The notes under the pieces: generated by a model | The model's database searches: none | Seen by the model: only the letters and a program-made list of their open reading frames with translations | Told to the model about the DNA's origin: nothing | Part shown: positions 1 to 6,501 of the stretch, piece by piece | Numbering within the stretch: the first letter of the stretch is position 1 | How the letters are laid out: each line of letters opens with the position of its first letter | Assembly (NCBI GenBank): GCA_934661765.1 | Contig: CAKUJT010000085.1 | Span: 1-10,275 of the forward strand | Source: an uncultured Senegalimassilia sp. | GTDB lineage: Bacteria > Actinomycetota > Coriobacteriia > Coriobacteriales > Eggerthellaceae | Reading direction: 5' to 3' | Length of the DNA stretch: 10,275 bases | Position numbers and translations under genes: made by a program

Positions 1-462
1 ATGGTGCGCATCTGGAACGAGGTTGTGGAAGCGGGCGACGCGTTCCCGCAGGTCACGCCGCTGACCGAGCAGAACGCCGACGAGTTCTTCTCCGCCCAGA
101 CCGCTACCATGGTGGCCGATGTGAACGGCATCATCTTCGGCATGTACATCCTGCATCCCAACGGCATCGGGCGCTGCGCGCACATCGCCAACGCCAGCTT
201 CGCCGTGGCATCCGCCTCGCGCGGCCTCGGCCTTGGCCGCAAGCTGGTGGAGAACTGCATCGAGACCTGCGGCAAGAAGGGCTTCCGCGGCCTGCAGTTC
301 AACGCTGTGGTCGCCTCCAACGAGGCAGCCCAGCACCTGTACGAGTCCATGGGCTTCACGAAGGTCGGCATGATCCCCGGCGGCTTCATCAACGGCCTTG
401 GCGGCTACGAGGACATGTTCATCTACTACATCGACACGCTCGACACCGCCCAGCCCTGCTGA
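1..462 (+). CDS. GNAT family N-acetyltransferase (5' end probably outside window)
   Basis: The 153 visible residues match a GNAT acetyltransferase, which moves an acetyl group from acetyl-CoA to an amine; the substrate cannot be told. The acetyl-CoA pyrophosphate loop (motif A) is seen around residues 73-82 as SRGLGLGRKL. It is followed by a strand and helix with NAVVASNEAAQHLYESMGF (about 101-119), the usual C-terminal GNAT pattern in which Asn and Tyr line the cofactor site. The upstream GRCAHIANASFAV segment is typical of a family of uncharacterised bacterial GNATs. In that family the WNEVVEAG motif, here at residues 5-12, normally follows about 12-20 further residues (beta1 and the start of alpha1). 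The ATG at base 1 is therefore probably an internal methionine and the gene starts left of the window. It ends in TGA. The 186-nt gap and new promoter downstream suggest it is not part of the rpsP operon. Confidence 0.85.
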   Translation: MVRIWNEVVEAGDAFPQVTPLTEQNADEFFSAQTATMVADVNGIIFGMYILHPNGIGRCAHIANASFAVASASRGLGLGRKLVENCIETCGKKGFRGLQFNAVVASNEAAQHLYESMGFTKVGMIPGGFINGLGGYEDMFIYYIDTLDTAQPC

Positions 463-539
463 GGCTAGCGAATGCAGCCGGTCTGGCCGTTGCGTGTCCG
501 CTTTATTCGTGAACACCTGGTGATAACCGAACCGAAGGC

Positions 540-568
540 TTGTCAATCGAGGCGTTTCGCCTTATCAT
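540..568 (+). promoter_or_regulatory. Sigma-70-type promoter of the rpsP operon
   Basis: A -35 box TTGTCA (540-545) and a -10 box TATCAT (563-568) are separated by exactly 17 nt, each one or two bases from consensus. The predicted start of transcription is near 575, leaving a leader of about 75 nt before the rpsP ATG. The spacer contains a perfect inverted repeat, AGGCG-TTT-CGCCT (550-562), whose right arm touches the -10 box. No intrinsic terminator for the upstream gene is seen in 463-539. Confidence 0.7.
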
Positions 569-648
569 AAACAACTGCTGTTTTGCTGCGCGCTTTTTTG
601 CGGGCTGGCAAAGAGGATTCAAGTAAGAACAAGAAGGAGTTACTCTTC

Positions 649-891
649 ATGGTTAAGATTCGCCTGGCCCGTCACGGCGCCAAGAAGCGTCCGTACTACC
701 GTATCGTCGTTGCCGATGCCCGTTGCCCGCGCGACGGCAAGTTCATCGACGACATCGGCCGTTACAACCCGCTGACCGAGCCCGCAATGATCAAGATCGA
801 CCTGGAGAAGTGCGACAAGTGGCTGGCCAACGGCGCTCAGCCTACCGACACGGTTGCCGCCCTCATCAAGAAGTTCCGCGAGCAGGCGTAA
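649..891 (+). CDS. rpsP: 30S ribosomal protein S16
   Basis: This is ribosomal protein S16, 80 residues, a 16S rRNA-binding protein needed for 30S assembly. The N-terminus [20 protein letters not shown] and the following [20 protein letters not shown] carry the family signature, and the C-terminal helix region [10 protein letters not shown] is also typical. The length matches the usual 80-90 residues. The ATG at 649 is chosen because AAGGAG (634-639) sits 9 nt upstream and S16 proteins begin at this Met-Val-Lys. Upstream in-frame starts such as 583 would add residues not found in the family. It is the first gene of a tight operon and is followed 4 nt later by khpA. Cys27 lies where Ser is more usual, which is not expected to matter. 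Confidence 0.97.
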   Translation: MVKIRLARHGAKKRPYYRIVVADARCPRDGKFIDDIGRYNPLTEPAMIKIDLEKCDKWLANGAQPTDTVAALIKKFREQA

Positions 892-895
892 GCTT

Positions 896-1150
896 ATGGC
901 AGCGCAGACCGAGGAAATCGCTGGGCTCGTAGAGTCCGTGATCCGTCCGCTCATCGATAACCCGGACGACTTGGTCATCGATGCGCGCGAAACCGAAGAT
1001 GGCTCCATCTTCGTCGAGGTTCGTGTCAACGAGGAGGACGCGGGCAAGGTCATCGGCCGTCAGGGCCGCGTGATCAAGGCCATCCGCACGCTCGCGCGTG
1101 CCGCGGCTTCTTCCACGAACACCCATGTCGACGTGGAGCTGCTCGATTAA
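896..1150 (+). CDS. khpA: KH domain RNA-binding protein KhpA (YlqC family)
   Basis: This small (84 aa) single-KH-domain protein matches the KhpA/YlqC family, RNA chaperones that in other bacteria pair with KhpB/Jag and affect cell division and small-RNA biology. The RNA-gripping GXXG loop is GRQG (within VIGRQGRVIKAIRTLARAA), flanked by the helices expected for a type II KH fold. The N-terminal EEIAGLVESVIRPLIDNPD and the C-terminal VDVELLD are also typical. The start at 896 gives the standard family N-terminus; an in-frame extension back to 854 would overlap rpsP and add unrelated residues. No strong Shine-Dalgarno is seen, so translational coupling to rpsP (stop 889-891) is likely. Its stop overlaps the rimM start. 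The position between rpsP and rimM is the classic one in Gram-positive genomes. Confidence 0.93.
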   Translation: MAAQTEEIAGLVESVIRPLIDNPDDLVIDARETEDGSIFVEVRVNEEDAGKVIGRQGRVIKAIRTLARAAASSTNTHVDVELLD

Positions 1151-1671
1151 TGGGCGCTTGGGTTCGCGTAGCCGAATTCACGAAAGCTAAGCACTTGAAG
1201 GGAGGGCTCGTCGCGCGTAGCGTGGCGGGTCTCCCTTTTTTGCTTGAAGAGGGCCTCTTTTGCGCTTTCGTGCCTCCGGTGATCGATGTTCCGCGTCAAG
1301 GCACCGTGGTGGAGGTTCGTCCCGAGGCCCGGGGCGGCGCTACGGTGTTCTTCGATACCGTCGTCGATGCCAACCAGGCTGATGCCCTGGTGGGCTGCTA
1401 TGTTCTTGCGCGCCGGGAAGACCTTCCCGATGACGTGCTCGAGCTGCAAGAAGGCGGCATCGAGGGCTTCACGGTGGTGGATGCCGAAGCCGGCACCATC
1501 GGCACCGCCGTGGCCATCAACGAAATGCCAGGCCAGCATCTGCTGGAAGTTGCGCGCGAGGGCCAGGAAGGCACCGTGCTCATTCCCGTTGTGGACGAGT
1601 TTCTCGAAGGGGTGGATGAGCAGACGCGCTGCATATACGTCAACGTGCCGCAAGGCCTGCTCGATCTGTAA
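1150..1671 (+). CDS. rimM: Ribosome maturation factor RimM
   Basis: RimM (173 aa) binds the 30S head near S19 and helps process 16S rRNA. The C-terminal half is a clear PRC-barrel: GFTVVDAEAGTIGTAVAI, then a segment like QHLLEV, then VLIPVVDEFLEGVD and the terminal VNVPQGLLDL, which matches the family ending. LVGCYVLARREDLPDD at the domain junction is also typical. The N-terminal domain is divergent: the usual HGLKGEV-like motif appears as KHLKGGLVA (around residues 14-22). The assignment therefore rests on the C-terminal domain and on position between khpA and trmD. The start codon overlaps the khpA stop (TAATG, 1148-1152) and GGAG (1135-1138) lies 11 nt upstream, which points to coupled translation. 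Length is normal for the family (about 165-180). Confidence 0.93.
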   Translation: MGAWVRVAEFTKAKHLKGGLVARSVAGLPFLLEEGLFCAFVPPVIDVPRQGTVVEVRPEARGGATVFFDTVVDANQADALVGCYVLARREDLPDDVLELQEGGIEGFTVVDAEAGTIGTAVAINEMPGQHLLEVAREGQEGTVLIPVVDEFLEGVDEQTRCIYVNVPQGLLDL

Positions 1672-1686
1672 CCTGTGGAGGTACCC

Positions 1687-2592
1687 ATGATCATCGAAAC
1701 GTTGTCCACGTTTCCCGATATGTACGAATCCGTCATGGGCGCTTCCATGATGCGCATCGCCCAGGAAAAGGGCATCCTGGATTTCAAGGCGCACGATCTG
1801 CGCGATTGGACGCACGACCGCCATCGCACCACTGACGACGAGCCCTACGGCGGCGGCGACGGCCTGGTCATGAAGTGCGCTCCCATCTTCGAGGCTTACG
1901 AATCGCTGTGCGCATCGCCGTGCGGCGGCTCCGATGTGGCCGATAGGGCATCGGGGGAGGGCGCTGCCGACGTTGCCGGCCAGATGCCCGGCGAAGGCTC
2001 CGGTGCCGCTCAGGCGGCCGGCGAAGGTTCCGATTCCGCCGCTGCCGAGCAAGCGCTTAGCGTCGCCTCCGCCGCTGCCGTCAAGGCGCCTTCCAAGCCC
2101 TACACCATCTTCCTGGCCCCGCAGGGCCGCCGTTTCGACGACGCCTGCGCCTGCGAGCTTGCCAAACAGGACCGCCTGCTGTTCATCTGCGGCCACTACG
2201 AGGGCATCGACGAGCGCGCTTACACGCTGGCTGATGAGGTCATCTCGCTGGGCGATTACGTGCTCACCAGCGGCGAGCTGGCATCCATGGTGGTCATCGA
2301 CGCCGTGGTGCGCAAACTCCCCGGCGTCCTGGGTGCCGAAACGGGCGCCCTGGGCGAAAGCTTCGCCGACGGCTTGCTGGAATACCCGCAGTACACGCGC
2401 CCTGCCAACTTCAACGGCATGGAGGTGCCGGCGGTTCTGCTGTCCGGCAACCACGGCGCGGTCGACCGATGGCGCCGCGAGCAAAGCCTCGAGCGCACCT
2501 ATCGCCTGCGCCCCGACTTGCTCGAGGGTATGGAACTGCCCGACGCCGACCGGGCATTTCTGCAATCTTTATCGACCGAAGGCCGCCAGTAG
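1687..2592 (+). CDS. trmD: tRNA (guanine-N1-)-methyltransferase TrmD
   Basis: TrmD uses S-adenosylmethionine to make m1G37 in tRNAs with G36-G37, preventing +1 frameshifts. Family motifs run throughout: DRHRTTDDEPYGGGDGLVM near residues 44-62, LAPQGRRFDD (143-152), GHYEGIDERA (169-178) and SLGDYVLTSGEL (187-198) of the trefoil-knot SAM site, then LLEYPQYTRP and VLLSGNHGAVDRWR toward the end. Arg209 aligns with catalytic Arg154 of the E. coli enzyme. The residue aligned with E. coli Asp169 is Glu224. The protein has 301 residues against about 230-255 usually; the excess is an Ala/Gly/Ser/Glu-rich insertion at about 75-135. ATG 1687 is preferred because GGAGG (1677-1681) lies 5 nt upstream, whereas an in-frame GTG at 1675 would overlap that site. 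It follows rimM by 15 nt. Confidence 0.97.
   Translation: MIIETLSTFPDMYESVMGASMMRIAQEKGILDFKAHDLRDWTHDRHRTTDDEPYGGGDGLVMKCAPIFEAYESLCASPCGGSDVADRASGEGAADVAGQMPGEGSGAAQAAGEGSDSAAAEQALSVASAAAVKAPSKPYTIFLAPQGRRFDDACACELAKQDRLLFICGHYEGIDERAYTLADEVISLGDYVLTSGELASMVVIDAVVRKLPGVLGAETGALGESFADGLLEYPQYTRPANFNGMEVPAVLLSGNHGAVDRWRREQSLERTYRLRPDLLEGMELPDADRAFLQSLSTEGRQ
1909..2091 (+). other. Low-complexity insertion inside trmD
   Basis: About 60 codons (TrmD residues ~75-135) lie between PIFEAYESL and PYTIFLAPQG, where the E. coli protein as I recall it has only about a dozen residues. The stretch is dominated by Ala, Gly, Ser, Glu and Asp with no hydrophobic core pattern. It contains imperfect repeats: GEGAADVAG, GEGSGAAQAAG and GEGSDSAAA. 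At DNA level GGCGAAGG recurs at about 1998 and 2028. It stays in frame, so it looks like a disordered loop grown by repeat expansion rather than a broken gene. The boundaries are approximate. Confidence 0.8.
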
Positions 2593-2603
2593 CCGCAGCG
2601 CGG

Positions 2604-2626
2604 TATCATAGGCAGCTAAGCGCTTA
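2604..2626 (+). promoter_or_regulatory. Possible -10 box and palindrome ahead of lepB
   Basis: The trmD-lepB gap (2593-2673) holds TATCAT at 2604-2609, identical to the -10 box before rpsP. It is followed 7 nt later by a perfect 10-bp palindrome, TAAGCGCTTA (2617-2626). No recognisable -35 lies 16-18 nt upstream, so a promoter is only a possibility. The palindrome would lie about at the start site, an operator-like place. lepB may simply be co-transcribed with trmD. Confidence 0.25.
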
Positions 2627-2673
2627 TCGGGCGCCGCTTGCGCGGGCCCTGTAGAAAGGAAACGTACAGCATC

Positions 2674-3240
2674 ATGGCCGCAGGTCAGCACGCCACGGGG
2701 GAAAAGGGCGGAATACTGCGCTCATTTATGAGCCTTCTCATCATGATCGCATTCGTCCTGGGGCTTTCCTGGGCGCTGCGCACGTACGTCTTCACTGCTT
2801 ACGAGATCCCCTCCGGCTCCATGGAGGAGACCATCATGACCGGCGACATGGTGTTCGCCGAAAAGGTCAGCTACTATTTCCGCGACCCGCAACCCGGCGA
2901 TATCGTCACGTTTTCCGACCCCGAGATCCCGGGTCGCACGCTCATCAAGCGCTGCATAGCCACCGCCGGCCAAACCATCAACATCGACGGCGACGGCTTC
3001 CTCTACATCGACGGCGTGGCTCAAACCGAAACCTACACCCACGGCAAGCCCACGCTGCCGCTCACCAATTCCACCATCACCTTCCCGTATACCGTTCCTT
3101 CCGGTTACATCTGGGTGATGGGCGACAATCGCACCAACTCACAGGATTCGCGATACTTCGGCGCAGTCCCCGCAAGCTCGGTAACGGGCAGGGGCGTGCT
3201 GGTATATTGGCCCGTGCCCGACTTCGGTTTGCTGGAGTAG
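2674..3240 (+). CDS. lepB: Signal peptidase I (S26 family)
   Basis: This is type I signal peptidase, a membrane-anchored Ser/Lys protease that removes signal peptides from exported proteins. It has 188 residues, the compact Gram-positive size. One membrane segment is seen at about residues 18-35 (FMSLLIMIAFVLGLSWAL). It is followed by the catalytic serine box IPSGSMEETI, with Ser49 before Met50. The general-base lysine is Lys92 in TLIKRCIATAG. The conserved box GDNRTNSQDSRYFG is at 150-163. All catalytic elements are intact, and the topology is N-in with the catalytic domain outside. The start at 2674 is preceded by GAAAGGA (2654-2660) at a rather long spacing of 13 nt; no better in-frame start is seen. 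It lies 81 nt after trmD, where many genomes have rplS first. Confidence 0.96.
   Translation: MAAGQHATGEKGGILRSFMSLLIMIAFVLGLSWALRTYVFTAYEIPSGSMEETIMTGDMVFAEKVSYYFRDPQPGDIVTFSDPEIPGRTLIKRCIATAGQTINIDGDGFLYIDGVAQTETYTHGKPTLPLTNSTITFPYTVPSGYIWVMGDNRTNSQDSRYFGAVPASSVTGRGVLVYWPVPDFGLLE
3200..3208 (+). promoter_or_regulatory. Possible extended -10 promoter for glyQS, inside lepB
   Basis: TG-G-TATATT (3200-3208) in the last codons of lepB fits an extended -10 element with one mismatch and would start transcription near 3215. No good -35 is seen. Apart from a small hairpin, the 65-nt lepB-glyQ gap shows no other promoter and has no room for a T-box leader. Confidence 0.25.
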
Positions 3241-3253
3241 GGGCGCGTCGCCC
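3241..3253 (+). other. Small hairpin directly after the lepB stop
   Basis: GGGCG-CGT-CGCCC forms a 5-bp all-GC stem with a 3-nt loop, starting on the base after the lepB TAG. It is not followed by a T-run, so it is not a convincing intrinsic terminator. It could be an mRNA processing or stabilising structure, or chance in GC-rich DNA. Confidence 0.35.
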
Positions 3254-3305
3254 GACAGATTTCAAGTAGGCAAGCAAGGACCAGCGGAACCAGACAAGGA
3301 GAACC

Positions 3306-4256
<951 letters not shown>

Positions 4257-4258
4257 CC

Positions 4259-6346
4259 ATGGCCGATAAGCACACTCTCGCGTTCGAGATCGGCGTGGAG
4301 GAGATCCCCGCGTTCGACCTTGATTCCGCTAACAAGCAGCTGGAGAAGATGGTGCCCGCGGCGTTTGCCGATGCGCGCATCCCCTATGATTCCATCGAGA
4401 TCCACTCCAGCCCCCGCCGCCTGATCGTCATGGCATACGGCGTGGCCGACGCCACCGAGGCGCTCGTGGAGGAGTACAAGGGCCCTGCGGCCAAGATCGC
4501 CTTCGACGCCGACGGCAACCCCACCAAGGCGGCCATCGGCTTCGCCCGCGGCAAGGGCCTCTCGCCTGAGAGCCTCGAGCGCCGCGAGGTCAACGGCACC
4601 GAGTACGTGTTCGCCACCAAGAACATCCCGGCAACGCCCGTGGCCGACCTGCTGCCCGATGTGCTGGCGGGCTTCATCACCGCCATCAAGTGGCCCCGCT
4701 CCTGCCGCTGGGCCGCATACCGCGAGTACTTCGTACGCCCGGTGCGTTGGATCGTGGCCATGCTCGACGACGTCGTGCTGCCCGTCAGCTACGCCGGCGC
4801 CGAGTCCTCCAACTTCACCATGGGCCATCGCGTGCTGGCTCCCGGCAAGCACACGGTCGACACCGCTGCGAACCTGCTCGACGTCATCCGCGCCGCCTAC
4901 GTGATCCCCACGCAGGCCGAGCGCGAGCGCATCATCCGCGAGGGCGTGGCAGCCATCGAGGCTGAAACCGGCTTCACCGCCGACCTTCCCGCGAAGACGC
5001 TGCTCGAGGTGGTCAACCTTTCCGAGTACCCGCAGCCGCTCGTCTCCACCTTCGACGAGGAGTTTTTGCAGGTGCCCGAGGAGATCATCGTCGACGCCAT
5101 GCTCATGCATCAGCGATACTTCCCGCTCTACGATGCTGACGGAAAGCTGACGAACAAGTTCATCATCGTCTCCAATGGCAACCCCGAGTGCGCCGCCACC
5201 ATCATCGACGGCAACGAGCGCGTGGTGCGCGCCCGTCTCGACGACGCGAAGTTCTTCTACGAGGAGGACCTCAAGCATCCGCTGGAGTCCTACATCGAGA
5301 AGCTCGACAAGGTGGTGTTCCAGGAGTCCCTGGGCACGGTGCGCCAGAAGGCCGAGCGCCTGGAGAAGCTGGCCTGTGCCCTTTCCGTCGACGCCCAGCT
5401 CGACGCGGCCGACGCCGCCGATGCGAAGCGCGCCGCGCGCCTGTGCAAGGCCGACCTGGTCACCAACGCCGTCATCGAGTTCACGAGCGTCCAGGGCGTC
5501 ATGGGCAGCTACTACGCCGCCGCCTCCGGGGAAACCCCGCAGGTCGCCCAGGCCATCGGTCAGCACTATCAGCCGCGTTTCGCCGGCGATGCGCTGCCCG
5601 ACACCACGGTGGGCAAGCTGGTCGCCTTGGCCGACAAGCTCGACACCATCTGCGGCCTGTTCGCGGTCGGCCAGGGTCCCACCGGCTCTTCCGACCCGTT
5701 CGCACTGCGCCGTAGCGCTATCGGCATCGTGAACATGCTCGAGGCGGGCCTGCCTATCTCGCTTGCCGCCGCCATTGACGAGTCGCTGGCCAGCTTCGCC
5801 GACCAGGGCGTCGCCTTCGACGCCGCCGCCGTGCGCGCTGAGGTCGTGGACTTCTTCGTCACCCGCACCAAGGTCATGCTGCGCGATGGTGGCGTCAACG
5901 CCGACACCATTGACGCCGTGCTGGCCGCGGGCGTGGAGGAGCCGGCCGTCATCAGCCAGCGCGCCCATGCGCTCGAGGACGCCCGTGCCAACGACGCCGA
6001 AACGTTCGACAACCTGGCCACGGCCTACGCCCGCGCGAACAACCTGCGCAAGCCCGAGCTGGGCGAGGACGTGGACGATGCCCTGCTCACCGATCCCGAG
6101 CGTGCGCTCGCGGGCGCCGTGGCAACTGCCGAGCAGGCCGTTGCCGCCGCGCTCGAGTCCGACGACTTCGCAGCGGCGCTGTCCCAGCTGGCCGCCTTGC
6201 GTGCGCCCATCGACGGCTTCTTCGCCGACGTCATGGTCATGGACGAGGACGCGGCTCTGCGCGATAACCGCCTGCGCCTGCTCAACCGCTTCGTGGCCGT
6301 GTTCGCCAACGTGGCCGACTTCGGTAAGATGGCGAAGTCCAAATAG
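4259..6346 (+). CDS. glyS: Glycine--tRNA ligase beta subunit
   Basis: GlyS is the beta chain of the tetrameric glycyl-tRNA synthetase and supplies tRNA recognition. It has 695 residues, the normal length. The N-terminal FEIGVEEIPAFDL and SSPRRL motifs are present. RSCRWAAYREYFVRPVRW lies at 147-164 (Cys149 stands where Met is usual in the SMRW motif). EFTSVQGVMGSYYA begins at Glu407, VALADKLDT is at 455-463 in the HD-like region, and GSSDPFALRR is at 476-485. The C-terminal helical anticodon-binding domain ends in IDGFFADVMVMDEDAALRDNRLRLLNRF, split here by my reading at about residues 650-678. The start at 4259 follows a purine-rich AAAGGGGAG by a few bases that overlap the end of glyQ. A strong terminator lies 86 nt downstream. 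Confidence 0.98.
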   Translation: MADKHTLAFEIGVEEIPAFDLDSANKQLEKMVPAAFADARIPYDSIEIHSSPRRLIVMAYGVADATEALVEEYKGPAAKIAFDADGNPTKAAIGFARGKGLSPESLERREVNGTEYVFATKNIPATPVADLLPDVLAGFITAIKWPRSCRWAAYREYFVRPVRWIVAMLDDVVLPVSYAGAESSNFTMGHRVLAPGKHTVDTAANLLDVIRAAYVIPTQAERERIIREGVAAIEAETGFTADLPAKTLLEVVNLSEYPQPLVSTFDEEFLQVPEEIIVDAMLMHQRYFPLYDADGKLTNKFIIVSNGNPECAATIIDGNERVVRARLDDAKFFYEEDLKHPLESYIEKLDKVVFQESLGTVRQKAERLEKLACALSVDAQLDAADAADAKRAARLCKADLVTNAVIEFTSVQGVMGSYYAAASGETPQVAQAIGQHYQPRFAGDALPDTTVGKLVALADKLDTICGLFAVGQGPTGSSDPFALRRSAIGIVNMLEAGLPISLAAAIDESLASFADQGVAFDAAAVRAEVVDFFVTRTKVMLRDGGVNADTIDAVLAAGVEEPAVISQRAHALEDARANDAETFDNLATAYARANNLRKPELGEDVDDALLTDPERALAGAVATAEQAVAAALESDDFAAALSQLAALRAPIDGFFADVMVMDEDAALRDNRLRLLNRFVAVFANVADFGKMAKSK

Positions 6347-6348
6347 CG

Positions 6349-6373
6349 CCGGTTACCGTTTTCAACCGGTAGC
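6349..6373 (+). other. Competing small hairpins after glyS
   Basis: CCGGTT (6349-6354) can pair with AACCGG (6364-6369). Alternatively GTTACCG (6352-6358) can pair with CGGTAGC (6367-6373, one G-T pair). The two stems share bases, so only one can form. No T-run follows. A third hairpin, ACGC-GAAA-GCGT (6409-6420) with a GNRA-type loop, and a GTGTACAC palindrome (6419-6426) lie between this point and the terminator. I know of no RNA family that matches. Confidence 0.35.
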
Positions 6374-6432
6374 GAAGGGGAGCCGAGGGCAACCTTGCAC
6401 ACCCCGCAACGCGAAAGCGTGTACACTTCATA

Positions 6433-6464
6433 GGGCGGCGGCCGTCAGGGCCGGCCGCCCTTTT
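6433..6464 (+). terminator. Intrinsic terminator after glyQS
   Basis: GGGCGGC (6433-6439) pairs with GCCGCCC (6454-6460). The stem continues inward as GGCC (6440-6443) with GGCC (6449-6452) if G6453 bulges out, leaving a 5-nt loop. TTTT (6461-6464) follows at once. The stem is very GC-rich. On the other strand no T-run follows, so it acts on plus-strand transcripts. It lies only 37 nt before the next start codon. Confidence 0.8.
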
Positions 6465-6501
6465 CCATACCCGCAAGGCACCGTCTGTAAGGAGGACGCC
6501 C

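Noticed and set aside
463..539. Intrinsic terminator for the GNAT gene
   Set aside because: Only weak GCC/GGC pairing is present and there is no T-run before the rpsP promoter.
1675..1686. GTG at 1675 as the trmD start
   Set aside because: It overlaps the GGAGG ribosome site that serves ATG 1687, and TrmD proteins begin at the residue encoded by 1687.
1147..2565. A 472-codon minus-strand frame opposite rimM and trmD
   Set aside because: It is antisense to two well-supported genes in a conserved operon and its composition is typical of shadow frames.
3241..3305. T-box leader controlling glyQS
   Set aside because: The gap is only 65 nt, with no specifier stem, no T-box motif and no terminator/antiterminator pair.
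6395..6427. TTGCAC and TACACT as a -35/-10 pair for the PPDK regulator
   Set aside because: The spacer is 21 nt, outside the 16-19 nt range, so it is kept only as a remark in the findings.
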